Positions 1-10,038 of a DNA stretch of 61,965 nt are shown here, in pieces; the stretch's first letter is position 1, and each line of letters begins with the position of its first letter. Where the stretch lies: contig CALLQB010000011.1 of NCBI GenBank assembly GCA_938015295.1, forward strand, positions 1-61,965. The letters are read 5' to 3'. A program made the translations under genes and the position numbers. Origin of the DNA: an uncultured Acidimicrobiales bacterium (GTDB taxonomy: Bacteria > Actinomycetota > Acidimicrobiia > Acidimicrobiales > SHLQ01). The notes under the pieces are model-generated. The model saw only the letters and a program-made list of their open reading frames with translations. It had not been told where the DNA came from and ran no database searches.

Positions 1-35
1 CCTACGAGGTGCAAGGCCCGAAAACTCCGAACCCA

Positions 36-84
36 AAGGGGTCAGGCACTTTAAGTGCCTGACCCCATAAGTGCCTGACCCCTT
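36..84 (-). terminator. Three-arm palindrome just after the DUF3179 gene
   Basis: The arm GGGGTCAGGCACTT (38-51) faces its exact complement at 53-66 with one base between. A second complementary copy lies at 69-84, where the pairing with 36-51 extends to 16 bp. The element begins right at the stop codon of the leftward gene (TAA on the minus strand at 85-83). In its transcript two alternative hairpins are possible. A transcription end or a dispersed palindromic repeat are both reasonable readings; there is no long T tract. Confidence 0.5.
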
Positions 85-1507
85 ATTCGGTGGTTGGCGA
101 CCAGACGAGGGTGTCTTCGTGGAACTGGCTCCAGGCGAACCAGAAAGCTTCGTGGGCGGCGAGCGCGTTGCCGTCGACGTCCTCGGCGCGAAATCCGCCG
201 GCATCAGCGACAATGGTGACGCCATCGAGGCCGGGGGTCTCGCCTGCATCGATGGCCGCCCGCACGGCCTCGGCTGGAAAAGCGATTGGCTGACCACCGG
301 GCGAAATGACACCAACGACCGACGCCTGAACACCTAGACGAGGATCGACATCGCCCACCGGGAAGATCGGCCCGTTATCGTCGCGTCCGCGGAGCGGATC
401 GCTCGGGTAGCTTCGGCCGAGACCGCCGTCTTCAGCCACGATCGAGGTGCCGGGATACGCGGCCTTCCAGTCAGCCCAGCTACTCGTCACCACGGTCAGC
501 TGCTCAAGCTGCACCCCAGCGTCATGCAACGGGCCGGAGAGCGCTTCGCCGGTGAACGTGTCGAAAACCGAGAAGCTATCGAGATCAAACATCACCTTGT
601 TCGACCGGGCCAGCAGCCCCGACGTACGGATCTCGAGGGTGTCGAACCCGTCGACATTGTCGGTCACATACGCTTGCGCCGACCCACACAACGTGCAGTA
701 GGGGATAGCCACACGGCGCCCGCCGATAGTCGTGTTGACCATCTCGTGCACCTCCATGATGTTCTTCGGGAAGGCGACAGCCTCGTCGCCGACGGCCACG
801 CCAAAAACCACCGCGCTATCGTCGTACCAGTCGCCACCTGCCGCGTCGGTAAGAGCCGGGTCGTTGATGGCCGGTATGCAGCCCAGCCGGCAGGTGTCGT
901 CGACCTCATCGCGGGGACGGTCGTCAATCCGAACGCCACCCCAGCTGTACAGACGCCAGTCGATCGCCGAATCCTCATCGTCGAAGAAGGGTGCCCAGCG
1001 GTCATCGACGAGTTCGAAGGGAAGGCGTTTCCACCGTACGTAATCGGGAGGCGCCGGCACATCCCAGGCAATCAGCGCGTCGGTGGCTTCTTTCCACCCG
1101 TACTCGTCGATCACCGGCAGGCCAGTCAGCGCTTCGTAGGTGTTGGCGATTGTCGAGCCGGGAGGGGCCGGCACAAACCGCATCAGGTCGGTCATCAACC
1201 ATGCGAGTCGGACATCACCAGATTCGCCGATGGTTGTCATGGCCTCCGGTCCGACCCTGCCCAACTCCAATGGTTCAAAGGCCTCGTCGAGTGCCTGACG
1301 GATCTCGGGCGACAGATCACCGGTCGGAATCTGTGGAGCAACAACAAAGTTGGCGCCGGTCGAGTCGACCAGGTCGCCGGTCGGCCTATCGGGAGCGGCC
1401 TGGCCGACCGGCGCAGGCGCCGACGAACACGCTGACGCCAAAACAGCGAATGTCAGCAGCATGAACGCAAGAACGGTCGCACGGTGTCTACTTCGAAGGT
1501 CAATCAC
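83..1507 (-). CDS. DUF3179 domain-containing lipoprotein
   Basis: The 474-residue product begins with a lipoprotein signal: positively charged start, hydrophobic stretch and a lipobox ending LASAC at about residue 27, so it should be anchored on the outer face of the membrane. The body matches the DUF3179 family as I know it, including the landmark YCTLCGSAQAY with its CxxC pair near the middle and the following region of alternating strands. The biochemical role of DUF3179 is unknown; the CxxC could bind a metal or act in redox chemistry, which is inference. It is transcribed away from the desaturase gene, alone on its strand, and ends in a strong palindrome. Confidence 0.85.
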   Translation of the reverse strand: MIDLRSRHRATVLAFMLLTFAVLASACSSAPAPVGQAAPDRPTGDLVDSTGANFVVAPQIPTGDLSPEIRQALDEAFEPLELGRVGPEAMTTIGESGDVRLAWLMTDLMRFVPAPPGSTIANTYEALTGLPVIDEYGWKEATDALIAWDVPAPPDYVRWKRLPFELVDDRWAPFFDDEDSAIDWRLYSWGGVRIDDRPRDEVDDTCRLGCIPAINDPALTDAAGGDWYDDSAVVFGVAVGDEAVAFPKNIMEVHEMVNTTIGGRRVAIPYCTLCGSAQAYVTDNVDGFDTLEIRTSGLLARSNKVMFDLDSFSVFDTFTGEALSGPLHDAGVQLEQLTVVTSSWADWKAAYPGTSIVAEDGGLGRSYPSDPLRGRDDNGPIFPVGDVDPRLGVQASVVGVISPGGQPIAFPAEAVRAAIDAGETPGLDGVTIVADAGGFRAEDVDGNALAAHEAFWFAWSQFHEDTLVWSPTTE

Positions 1508-1712
1508 AGGTACCTAACGCTGCAGAGGTCGTCGCAGTTCCCAGACTGCTACGGTGCGGTGACGAAAATTTGAGGTAACCACGCCTGCCTACAATGCGTC
1601 TCATACGTGGAGTCCTACTATCCTCCGCCTTTCCGTTTAAAAACCAGCGCGGTAAACCAGCGCGCTAGCTATTCCGCTAATCATTGCCGTCGTCGTTGTC
1701 TTCCCAGTTGGA

Positions 1713-2645
1713 GTGTTTGTGATCCCCCGTAGCGAATCAGTCGCCCTGATGGAAGCGGTAACTCCGACGATCGAACGGCTCATCGCCGAACATCGCGAGC
1801 GCCGCGAACACTGGTACTTCCACGAGTTCATTCCGTGGGAAGAAGGCCGAAACTACGTCGACGAACCATGGGACAAGTCGCAGGCAACACTTCGCCCCGA
1901 GGTTCGCACCGCTCTGCTGTTGAACCTGCTCACTGAAGACAACCTGCCGTACTACTACGGACAGCTTGCTAAAACCTATGGTGAAACGCCGGCTATGGAA
2001 GCCTGGTCGGGCCTGTGGACCGCCGAAGAAGGTCAGCACGCCATCGCCATGCGCGCGTACCTTTTGGTGTCGCGCAATGTCGACCCGCGGGTTCTCGAAG
2101 ACGACCGTATGACGGTTGTCGAACGAGGTTGGGACAACGACGTCGAAGATCCACTCGATCTGTTTGTCTACACAGCGACCCAGGAGCTCGCCACCCGCCT
2201 AAGCCATTTCAACGCCGGTAAACAAGCCGACGACGAGGTGGCCTACACCCTGATGAAACGCATCGCACAAGACGAAAACCACCACTACTTGTTTTACCGA
2301 GGCGTCGTCACCGAGATGCTCAACCACATGCCGTCGGAAGTCTTGTGTTCGATGGCCAAGGTCAACGCTGGTTTCAAAATGCCCGGCACCACGATGCCCG
2401 GCTGGACCCGACGCTCATTGCAGGTCGCCCAGACCGGTATCTACAACCATCGTGTGCACGCCGAGAACATACTCAAGCCGCTGATTCTTCACTGGAAACT
2501 CGACCAGCTCACCGGCCTCACACCCGAGGCCGAACAAGCACGCGACTACATGATGGCGTTGCCTGGCGAATACCTCGCAATGGCTGAATCGTTCGAAGCG
2601 CGCATCGCGGCTCGAGCAAAGAAGCGCAAGCCCGTCGGGGTGTAG
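1713..2645 (+). CDS. Soluble acyl-ACP desaturase-like diiron protein
   Basis: A 310-residue ferritin-like helical protein of the FA_desaturase_2 family (DesA-type acyl-[ACP] desaturase). The diiron ligands can be read in order: Glu in TEDNLP, EExxH as EEGQH, Glu in TQELAT and DExxH as DENHH. The family inserts a double bond in acyl chains carried on acyl carrier protein, with electrons from ferredoxin; the chain and position here are unknown. The start is uncertain: GTG at 1713, GTG at 1719 or ATG at 1749 all stay in frame. A 205-base gap separates it from the divergent DUF3179 gene. Confidence 0.85.
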   Translation: MFVIPRSESVALMEAVTPTIERLIAEHRERREHWYFHEFIPWEEGRNYVDEPWDKSQATLRPEVRTALLLNLLTEDNLPYYYGQLAKTYGETPAMEAWSGLWTAEEGQHAIAMRAYLLVSRNVDPRVLEDDRMTVVERGWDNDVEDPLDLFVYTATQELATRLSHFNAGKQADDEVAYTLMKRIAQDENHHYLFYRGVVTEMLNHMPSEVLCSMAKVNAGFKMPGTTMPGWTRRSLQVAQTGIYNHRVHAENILKPLILHWKLDQLTGLTPEAEQARDYMMALPGEYLAMAESFEARIAARAKKRKPVGV

Positions 2646-2709
2646 TACTGCGACACGCTGCCAAACTCCTTCGCGAGCTGGCACAACTCGGCCGATCCAG
2701 GAGTTGCTG

Positions 2710-3861
2710 ATGCCGCTGCATTTCAGCGTCGAAGAAATGACCAGCCGAGGCGATCGGGCTGCAGCAGAAGTTCGTGCTGCGGGCATCGACGCTTTGCTGC
2801 TTTTTAAGCAGGAGTCGATGTATTGGCTCAGCGGGTATGACACCTTCGGCTTTGCGATGTTCCAATGCCTAGTGCTCACCGCCGATGGACGGCAGGTGTT
2901 GCTCACCCGGATGCCCGATCGCGGCACAGCGGAGTACACCTCGAACCTCACCGACATTCGCGTTTGGCACGACGTTGAGGGCATGAACCCAGCCATCGAC
3001 CTTGTGCAGGTGCTCGACGACCTCGGCTTGCGCGGCTCGCGGCTGGGCATCGAGCTCGATAGCTACGGGTTGAAGGCCTCGAACTGGCAACTCCTCGAAA
3101 CGGCGCTTGAAGGTTTCTGCACGTGGACCGATGCATCGACACTCATACAGGAGCTACGCCGAACCAAAAGCCCGGCCGAGCTCGCCTATATCCGCCGCGC
3201 TGCCGAACTCGCCGACGACGCGTGGGATGCCGCGGTAGCGCGCTCCGCCGCAGGAGTCTCCGAAGCCGACGTTTTGGCCGACATGCAAGACGTGATTCTC
3301 CGGTCGGGCGGCGACTATGCCGGCAACGGCATCATCATCGGGTCTGGTCCGGCAGCGCTGATGGTTCGCTACATCAGCGGGCGCCGAACCCTTGACACCG
3401 ATGATCAGCTCACCCTCGAATGGTGCGGGGTGGAACGCCAGTACCACGCAGCGATGATGCGCACCTTGCTTACCGGCAACGCGTCGGCTGAACATGTCGC
3501 GATGCACGCAGCATGTGCGGAAGCGCTCGTCGCCTGCGAAGACGCGATCGGTCCGGGTGTGACGCTCGGGGAAGTCTTTGACGTGCACGCTCGCGTACTG
3601 GACGAGGCCGGATTCCGCGACCACCGCATGAACGCCTGCGGCTACGGCATGGGCGCTGTCTACGCGCCGATTTGGGTCGATTGGCCGATGCTGTATCACG
3701 GCAATCCGCTCACCTTTGCTGCCGATCAGGTCTACTTTTTGCACATGATTCTGCTGAACCTTGATGACGGTCGAGCGATGAACCTAGGGCACTCGGTTGT
3801 CGTGACCGACGACGGTTGCGAACGCCTGAGCCGGTCGAGCCTCGACTTGGTCGTGAAGTGA
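2710..3861 (+). CDS. M24-fold hydrolase, EutD (ectoine hydrolase)/creatinase-like
   Basis: A 383-residue protein with the two-domain layout of the M24 'pita-bread' family (N-terminal creatinase-like domain about 1-150, catalytic domain about 160-383). The metal ligands of M24 peptidases are missing: the usual D-G and Y-x-x-D-x-x-R-T become LEWCG and YHAAMMRT, the GHG-His becomes GYGMG, and the two C-terminal Glu positions read FLHM and LGHS. This is the pattern of the metal-free branch (creatinase) and resembles ectoine hydrolase EutD/DoeA. AGGAG at 2699-2703 sits six bases before ATG 2710, favouring this start over TTG 2704. Its stop overlaps the next gene, so it is the first gene of a three-gene operon. 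Hydrolysis of a C-N bond is inferred; the substrate is unknown. Confidence 0.75.
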   Translation: MPLHFSVEEMTSRGDRAAAEVRAAGIDALLLFKQESMYWLSGYDTFGFAMFQCLVLTADGRQVLLTRMPDRGTAEYTSNLTDIRVWHDVEGMNPAIDLVQVLDDLGLRGSRLGIELDSYGLKASNWQLLETALEGFCTWTDASTLIQELRRTKSPAELAYIRRAAELADDAWDAAVARSAAGVSEADVLADMQDVILRSGGDYAGNGIIIGSGPAALMVRYISGRRTLDTDDQLTLEWCGVERQYHAAMMRTLLTGNASAEHVAMHAACAEALVACEDAIGPGVTLGEVFDVHARVLDEAGFRDHRMNACGYGMGAVYAPIWVDWPMLYHGNPLTFAADQVYFLHMILLNLDDGRAMNLGHSVVVTDDGCERLSRSSLDLVVK

Positions 3862-4598
3862 AGGCGGGTATCGAGTTCGACGACGGCCGGTTCGCTCGAG
3901 CCAAGCTTGGGTTTGTCCTGCTGTCGAGTGAGCAGACGATCGAAAGCGAAATGATGCACTGGGCGCCCGAAGGCGTCGGCATACATTTCACCCGTGCGGT
4001 CAATCCCGACCAAATTACCGCCCACAATCTTGCTGGGATGCTCGACTCGTTGGCTCCGGCTGCTTCGGTGCTTGCCCCAAACGCCGACCTCGACGTCCTG
4101 TGTTATGCCTGCACCAGCGGCAGCGTGGTGATGGGCGAGGGTGCCGTGATGGCCGAGCTTCAGCGTGGCAATCCGACACCGATACCGACGACGCTGATTT
4201 CTAGTGTGTTCGCCGCGCTCAAGGCGATCGGAGCGCAACGAGTCGTCGTGGCCACGCCGTACCTCAAAGAGATCAATGACATCGAAGAGCGCTACATGGC
4301 AGAGCGTGGCTTCGACATCGTCAGTATCGACGGCCTCGATATCACCAACGACTCCGACATGGTCCGGGTGACACCGCAGTACATCCGCGATTTCGCGATC
4401 TCTCTCAACCGGGTCGATGCCGATGCAATCTTCATCAGCTGCGGTGCGCTTCGTTCGATGGAGGTCATCGCTGAGATCGAAGCCGCCACGGGCAAGCCAG
4501 TTGTGACGAGCAATCAGGCGATGCTTTGGCACTGCCTGCGGCTCGCTGGCATCGATGACCGGATCGACGGTCTTGGCTCACTGTTTAAGATGCACTGA
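3858..4598 (+). CDS. Asp/Glu racemase-superfamily protein, EutA/maleate isomerase-like
   Basis: A 246-residue Asp/Glu racemase-fold enzyme. Both catalytic cysteines are visible: YACTSGS in the N-terminal half and ISCGALR in the C-terminal half, the arrangement of maleate isomerase, arylmalonate decarboxylase and EutA of ectoine use. The GTG start shares four bases with the preceding stop (GTGA), and the next gene begins one base after this stop, so the three genes are co-translated. An upstream in-frame start at 3816 is possible but would put 14 extra residues inside the previous gene. The likely role is isomerisation or racemisation of the pathway intermediate; which one cannot be read from sequence. 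Confidence 0.78.
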   Translation: MKAGIEFDDGRFARAKLGFVLLSSEQTIESEMMHWAPEGVGIHFTRAVNPDQITAHNLAGMLDSLAPAASVLAPNADLDVLCYACTSGSVVMGEGAVMAELQRGNPTPIPTTLISSVFAALKAIGAQRVVVATPYLKEINDIEERYMAERGFDIVSIDGLDITNDSDMVRVTPQYIRDFAISLNRVDADAIFISCGALRSMEVIAEIEAATGKPVVTSNQAMLWHCLRLAGIDDRIDGLGSLFKMH

Positions 4599-4599
4599 C

Positions 4600-7500
4600 A
4601 TGGGATGGGAGTTCTGGATCGATCGCGGTGGCACCTTTACCGACATCGTGGCCCGACAGCCCGACGGCACAACGGTGACCAAGAAGCTGCTCTCGGAAAA
4701 TCCTCGACAGTACGACGACGCTGCAATTGCCGGAATCCGCTCCTTGCTCGGTGTGCGCGACGGTCAGCCCCTACCGACCGCCGACATCAGCGCAGTTCGG
4801 ATGGGTACAACGGTGGCCACCAATGCCCTCCTCGAACGGCAGGGTGCGCGCACCGCATTGGTGACGACATCGGGTTTCGCCGATGCCTTACGCATTGGTT
4901 ACCAAGCTCGCCCCGACATCTTCGCGCTCGACATCGTGTTGCCGGACATGCTGTACGAGCAGGTGGTTGAGGTAGCCGAAAGGGTCACCGCCAAAGGCGA
5001 AGTGTTGGTCGCGCCCGACCTTGTCGCTGTCGAAGAGCAGCTGCAGGCACTGCTCGACGCCGGTATCGAATCGGTAGCGGTCGCCTTGTTGCACGGATAC
5101 CGCTACACCGAACACGAGGCACAGGTTGCGGCTGTGGCACGGTCGCTCGGCTTCGAACAGGTCTCGGTCAGCCATGAGGTCAGCGCGCTGATGAAGCTCG
5201 TGAGCCGGGGCGATACCACCGTGGTCGACGCGTACCTTTCCCCGGTGCTGCGGCGTTACGTGAACCAGGTCGATCATCAGCTGCGCGGTGCCGATGGCAC
5301 CGGGCCTCGGCTGATGTTCATGCAGTCGAATGGTGGTCTTACCGACGCCCATCACTTTCAAGGCAAAGACGCACTGCTCAGCGGTCCGGCCGGCGGAGTA
5401 GTCGGCATGATCGAGACGGCATCCGCGGCTGGGTTCGACAAGCAGATCGGTTTCGACATGGGTGGCACCTCGACCGACGTGTCGCACTACGCCGGCGAAC
5501 TCGAGCGGGTGTATGAAACCGAAGTCGCCGGTACCCGAGTCCGCGCACCAATGATCGCGATTCACACCGTCGCCGCCGGCGGTGGGTCGATTGTCCGGTT
5601 CGATGGAGCGCGTCTACGGGTCGGCCCGGAGTCGGCTGGGGCGAATCCGGGCCCCAAAAGTTACGGCAACGGGGGACCTCTGGCGGTGACCGATTGCAAC
5701 GTGCAGCTCGGCAAGTTACGTCCGGAGTTCTTTCCTGCGGTGTTTGGGCCCGACGGCGGCGACCATCTTGATGCCGGTTCGGTCGCCGAACACTTCAGCG
5801 CACTCGCAGCAGACGTGACAGAAGCGACTGGGCGTGCGCAAACCCCTGAGCAACTCGCCGAGGGCTTTGTGTCGATCGCGGTCGAGAATATGGCCAATGC
5901 AATCAAGAAGATTTCGGTCCAACGCGGCTACGACGTCACCGGCTACACGCTGGTGTGTTTCGGTGGGGCTGGCGGGCAGCACGCCTGCCTAGTAGCCGAG
6001 CGACTCGGGGTCGAACGTGTGCATATTCATCCACTCGCCGGAGTCCTTTCGGCGGTCGGCATCGGACTGGCCGATATTCGACACGTTGCCGATGACGCAG
6101 TCGAGGCGATGCTGACCGGTCCACTACTCGACTCGCTTAGCGACCGGTGGCACGAACTCGAGGTCGCTGGTCTGTCGGCGGTTTCAGCGCAGGGTGTTGT
6201 CGATACTGCGCTGACCACCGTTCGCCGAATCAGTGTTCGCTACGAAGGCTCCGACAGTGCTCTCACCGTTAGCGCTGGCGACGCACCGCACGTCAAAGCC
6301 GAGTTCGAACGAGTGCATTTGGCCAGATACGGCTTTGTTGCGCCAGAGAAACGACTTGTGGTCGAGGCGATGCAGCTCGAAACGATCGGCGCATCGGAGG
6401 CGCTCGGCGACCTGCATGCTGCATCGATGACCGGCACAGCAACCCCCGACCCCGTCGCCACGCACCAGACCTGGATGAAAGGCCGATTCCGCGAGACTCC
6501 GTTCTACCAGCGGAGCGACCTGGCTGCCGGCTGCGCGATTGTTGGTCCGGCAGTGATTGTTGAGGACACCGCGACCACCGTTGTCGAGCCCGGGTGGTCT
6601 GTGGGAATGCTGGCTACCGGCGACCTTGTGCTCGATCGGGTGGCGGCTCATGTGGCTGCCGATATCGGCACCGAGGCCGATCCAATCCAGCTCGAGATTT
6701 TCAACAACCTGTTCATGAACATCGCCGAGCAGATGGGCGTGGTGCTCGAAAACACCGCTGCCTCGGTGAACATCAAAGAACGCCTCGATTTCTCGTGCGC
6801 CATCTTCGACCCGGGTGGTGAGCTCATCGCCAATGCTCCACACATGCCGGTGCATCTCGGGTCGATGAGCGAATCGATCAAGTCGATCATTGGCCAGAAC
6901 CCGGTAATGAATGACGGCGACGTGTATGTGATGAACGCGCCGTACAACGGCGGCACACATCTGCCCGACATCACGGTTATTAAGCCGGTGTTTGGCGAAC
7001 ACGACCGGCCGATTTTTTATGTCGCTTCACGCGGGCATCATGCCGACATTGGGGGAAGTGTGCCGGGGTCGGCGCCTGCGGATTCGACCACTGTCGACGA
7101 CGAGGGTGTACTTATCGACAACTTTCTGCTGGTCTCCGCAGGCAAGTTCCGAGAGGCCGAGCTGCAAGAGTTACTGACATCGTCGACGTGGCCAGCGCGC
7201 AACCCGGCGAAAAATATCGCCGACCTCAAAGCCCAAGTGGCCGCGTGCGAACGGGGAACTTCCGAACTCTTGGCCGTGATCGGGCAGTTCGGGCTTGCTG
7301 TGGTCCACGCCTACATGGGCCACGTGAAAGACAACGCTGAAGAGTCGGTGCGTCGCGTCATCGATCGGCTCAGCGATTGTTCGTTTACCTATGCGATGGA
7401 TGACGGCTACCAGGTGACGGTGGCCATCAGGGTCGACCGAGCGAGCCGCACGGCGGTCATCGACTTCTCCGGAACCAGCGGCACCCATCCCGGCAATTTC

Positions 7501-8196
7501 AACGCGCCGTCGGCTATCGCCCACGCTGCGGTCTTGTACGTCTTTCGCTGCTTGGTCGACGACGACATCCCTCTCAACGCAGGTTGCATGGAGCCGCTCG
7601 AACTGGTTCTGCCGGCCGAATCACTGATCAATCCCAGCTATCCGGCAGCCGTCATCGCCGGAAACGTCGAAACCAGCCAACTTATCGTCGACACCTTGTT
7701 CGGTGCGCTCGGCACGCTCGCCGCAGCACAGGGAACGATGAACAACTTCATCTGGGGCAACGACGAGTATCAGTACTACGAGACGATCTGCGGGGGAGCG
7801 GGCGCGACACCAAACGCCGCCGGATGCTCGGCGGTGCACACCCATATGACCAATTCTCGTTTGACCGATCCCGAGGTGCTCGAGTGGCGCTTTCCGGTTC
7901 TGCTTGAGACGTTCCATATCCGTCGGGGTTCCGGCGGAGAAGGCGAACGACCTGGCGGCGACGGTGTTGTTCGTCGGGTGCGGTTTCACGAGACCTTCGA
8001 GGTGAACCTGCTGTCAGGACACCGAGAGGTGCCGACGTACGGACTCGCTGGCGGCGGCGAGGGTGCGGTTGGCCACAATCGGGTCATCCGTCGAGATGGT
8101 TCGATCGAGACGCTGCCGGGTGTCGCACAAACCGTTGTCGCTCCGGGCGATGCGATTGAAATCGAGACACCCGGCGGGGGCGGCTGGAGCCCTTAG
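4600..8196 (+). CDS. Fused HyuA-HyuB hydantoinase/5-oxoprolinase-type amidohydrolase
   Basis: A 1198-residue fusion of two subunits that are usually separate in bacteria. Residues 1 to about 690 are HyuA: an actin-like ATPase opening with [10 protein letters not shown] and repeating the phosphate loop as [10 protein letters not shown] near 285. Residues from about 692 are HyuB, starting [16 protein letters not shown] and closing with the typical glycine-rich end ETPGGGGW. The family opens cyclic amides (5-oxoproline, hydantoin, N-methylhydantoin, acetophenone carboxylation in relatives) at the cost of ATP. The chosen ATG at 4600 follows the EutA-like stop by one base; an earlier in-frame start at 4555 would overlap it. 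The fused layout resembles eukaryotic 5-oxoprolinase. The specific substrate is unknown. Confidence 0.88.
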   Translation: MGWEFWIDRGGTFTDIVARQPDGTTVTKKLLSENPRQYDDAAIAGIRSLLGVRDGQPLPTADISAVRMGTTVATNALLERQGARTALVTTSGFADALRIGYQARPDIFALDIVLPDMLYEQVVEVAERVTAKGEVLVAPDLVAVEEQLQALLDAGIESVAVALLHGYRYTEHEAQVAAVARSLGFEQVSVSHEVSALMKLVSRGDTTVVDAYLSPVLRRYVNQVDHQLRGADGTGPRLMFMQSNGGLTDAHHFQGKDALLSGPAGGVVGMIETASAAGFDKQIGFDMGGTSTDVSHYAGELERVYETEVAGTRVRAPMIAIHTVAAGGGSIVRFDGARLRVGPESAGANPGPKSYGNGGPLAVTDCNVQLGKLRPEFFPAVFGPDGGDHLDAGSVAEHFSALAADVTEATGRAQTPEQLAEGFVSIAVENMANAIKKISVQRGYDVTGYTLVCFGGAGGQHACLVAERLGVERVHIHPLAGVLSAVGIGLADIRHVADDAVEAMLTGPLLDSLSDRWHELEVAGLSAVSAQGVVDTALTTVRRISVRYEGSDSALTVSAGDAPHVKAEFERVHLARYGFVAPEKRLVVEAMQLETIGASEALGDLHAASMTGTATPDPVATHQTWMKGRFRETPFYQRSDLAAGCAIVGPAVIVEDTATTVVEPGWSVGMLATGDLVLDRVAAHVAADIGTEADPIQLEIFNNLFMNIAEQMGVVLENTAASVNIKERLDFSCAIFDPGGELIANAPHMPVHLGSMSESIKSIIGQNPVMNDGDVYVMNAPYNGGTHLPDITVIKPVFGEHDRPIFYVASRGHHADIGGSVPGSAPADSTTVDDEGVLIDNFLLVSAGKFREAELQELLTSSTWPARNPAKNIADLKAQVAACERGTSELLAVIGQFGLAVVHAYMGHVKDNAEESVRRVIDRLSDCSFTYAMDDGYQVTVAIRVDRASRTAVIDFSGTSGTHPGNFNAPSAIAHAAVLYVFRCLVDDDIPLNAGCMEPLELVLPAESLINPSYPAAVIAGNVETSQLIVDTLFGALGTLAAAQGTMNNFIWGNDEYQYYETICGGAGATPNAAGCSAVHTHMTNSRLTDPEVLEWRFPVLLETFHIRRGSGGEGERPGGDGVVRRVRFHETFEVNLLSGHREVPTYGLAGGGEGAVGHNRVIRRDGSIETLPGVAQTVVAPGDAIEIETPGGGGWSP

Positions 8197-8232
8197 CGTG
8201 CAGCCCGGGTCGGCGCGTGCTAGCCCCGAGCG

Positions 8233-9924
8233 TTAGCCGCCCGTCGTCGGCGGCGATGCGGGCAGCGTGGCGTCGGGCAGCGTGGTGTCTGGCGGTGCAT
8301 CGCCGTCGGGGGCGACAGTGGTGGCCGGCGGCAGCGTGGTCGGGGGAGTGGTGTCGAGCACACGTCGAGGCACATAACGGATCTCGATCGCTGGATCGCT
8401 GAGACCGCGTGCTTCGACCAGCTGGTTGTGGAGATCGTCGATTCGAGGTGCCCGCGGGCCGGTGAGCTCAACGATGACGCCTGCTGGCGTGCGTTCGACC
8501 GCGTTAATGACGATCGGGTTGTTGCTGTCGGCAGTGTCGGCCGCCCAAAGGTTTGCGACTTGGCGGAGCTGCAGCAGGTTGAGTTCTTCCTCGGTCGGCT
8601 CGACCTCCTCGGCGACGGCGAGAGGTTGGGTCTCATCGAACTGCATCTTGACCAGAAGCTGTGTGCCGGTTTCTTCTTCGAGTAGCGACTCGAGGACTTC
8701 GTTGTTTGGCTGGAAAGGGCCACTGACCACACCGGTTACCTGGTCGGCTTCGATTTGTAGATCGCTGATGCGTAGGTCCTCTTCGCCGCCCTCGAGCTCG
8801 AGCCACGCATCGACAACCCCGGCAACTTTGTCGCGAAACACCTCGATGTCGCTTGGGGGTTCGATCACGGGGGCGTTGGGCGCAACTTCGGTGACCTGCG
8901 TTGCTCGCACGTCAAGGTCGACGTCGGCCCCGATGATAGGAATCAAACGCTGGCGAAGGGTCTCGGTTGGTGCTGCCTGGTCGGGCCCCTCCACCGAAAC
9001 CTCGACCATGGCGCCGTCGATACGGATGTCGCCGACGATGTCGAGGTCGAGCGGGCCGATCCAATCGATGACCGCCTCGTAGGTTTCTTGGTTCACCCGG
9101 GCATTCGAGAGTGCGCTTGAGCTAGTGCGTGCCAACGGAATGGCAATAAGCAACGTTGCGACCGCTGCGCAGAAAACGCCGAACGCGACCCACGGGGTCA
9201 TCGTCGAAAGTCGGCGCTGCGGTACCAACCCCGTGATCACAAACACGACCGTGCCGGCGAAGACGATCGCCGCAAGGTTGGCTGAGTAGAGCAGGAAAGC
9301 GCCTTGCGCAAACTGCGGGTATCCGGCCTCGAGGGTGTAGCCGACGACACAGAGCGGAGGTATCAGTGCCACCGCAACCGCAACACCGGGCAGAGAACTC
9401 GACATATCGGATCTCACCGTTGCGTACGCCCCGGCTGCACCGGCTGCGAGTCCGACGACCAGGTCGCGAATGTCGGGACGAGTTCGGGCGAGTACCTCGC
9501 CGGGGAGTTCGCCGTTGGGCAACATCTTTGCCACGAGATACGACAACAAGATGACTCCCGCTGTCGACAAAATGACCGTGAACGCTGACCGGGTGGCATG
9601 GCGCCCGAGCGCCATGGCGATGTTGGCGGCCAATCCGAGCACTGGCGCCATCAGCGGAGCGATGAGCATCGCGCCGATGACCAACGCTGGAGAATCGGCG
9701 TCGAGACCCATGATCGCGACGAGCGCCGAGAGGGTGATCATCACGACGAAGCGCTGTGCCCACCCGACCTCAGGCAACACGTGTAGCGAGGTGAGCACTC
9801 GGCGACGGTCCTCAGGGGTCACCTTCGGAATGTGAAACGAGCCGTGGGGAAGTCGATGCTCGGCGGTGTCGGCGGTGGCAGCGTTCGCGGCGGTGGTTGC
9901 AGCGTCGGAGGGGGTCGAACTCAC
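8233..9924 (-). CDS. DUF389 (TIGR00341-like) membrane protein
   Basis: About 563 residues. The first half has the DUF389 core of several membrane helices with the conserved block LVIGAMLIAPLMAPVLGL and a later ALIPPLCVVGY helix. The second half is an extracytoplasmic or soluble region with two repeated acidic modules (LDIVGDIRIDGAMVEVSV and similar) and a final Pro/Thr-rich tail of about 40 residues. The function of DUF389 is not established. GTG at 9924 is the preferred start because the longer frame to 10008 adds a basic, non-membrane leader that runs back towards the tRNA terminator. It converges on the hydantoinase gene with 36 bases between stops. Confidence 0.8.
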   Translation of the reverse strand: MSSTPSDAATTAANAATADTAEHRLPHGSFHIPKVTPEDRRRVLTSLHVLPEVGWAQRFVVMITLSALVAIMGLDADSPALVIGAMLIAPLMAPVLGLAANIAMALGRHATRSAFTVILSTAGVILLSYLVAKMLPNGELPGEVLARTRPDIRDLVVGLAAGAAGAYATVRSDMSSSLPGVAVAVALIPPLCVVGYTLEAGYPQFAQGAFLLYSANLAAIVFAGTVVFVITGLVPQRRLSTMTPWVAFGVFCAAVATLLIAIPLARTSSSALSNARVNQETYEAVIDWIGPLDLDIVGDIRIDGAMVEVSVEGPDQAAPTETLRQRLIPIIGADVDLDVRATQVTEVAPNAPVIEPPSDIEVFRDKVAGVVDAWLELEGGEEDLRISDLQIEADQVTGVVSGPFQPNNEVLESLLEEETGTQLLVKMQFDETQPLAVAEEVEPTEEELNLLQLRQVANLWAADTADSNNPIVINAVERTPAGVIVELTGPRAPRIDDLHNQLVEARGLSDPAIEIRYVPRRVLDTTPPTTLPPATTVAPDGDAPPDTTLPDATLPASPPTTGG

Positions 9925-9980
9925 CAAGCTAGCTTGGCACGCGAACCCACCCCCGTGTGGCAAACGGCAAGGCAAAACGC

Positions 9981-10011
9981 CGAATGCCCGGCCGATGCGG
10001 CCGGGCATTCG
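9981..10011 (-). terminator. Terminator after tRNA-Gly
   Basis: A perfect 14-bp stem (9981-9994 with 9998-10011) closes a three-base loop. On the minus strand it is followed by GCGTTTTGCC, giving a short T run. It lies 28 bases beyond the tRNA-Gly 3' end in the direction of tRNA transcription and upstream of the DUF389 start, so it would end the tRNA transcript before that gene. Confidence 0.75.
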
Positions 10012-10038
10012 TTTGATTCAGTGTGCTGCAAGCAGCTT

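Noticed and set aside
524..1435. Long open frame (303 codons) on the plus strand opposite the DUF3179 gene
   Set aside because: His/Arg-rich with no recognisable domain; it mirrors a well-supported minus-strand gene and its codon pattern is the shadow of that gene.
1508..1712. Sigma-70-type promoter for the desaturase (TTGAGG with TACAAT)
   Set aside because: The spacing is only 14 bases and no better pair is evident; support is too weak to annotate.
2710..8196. Complete ectoine degradation cluster
   Set aside because: Only EutD-like and EutA-like proteins are present; EutB, EutC, EutE and a transporter are missing from the window.
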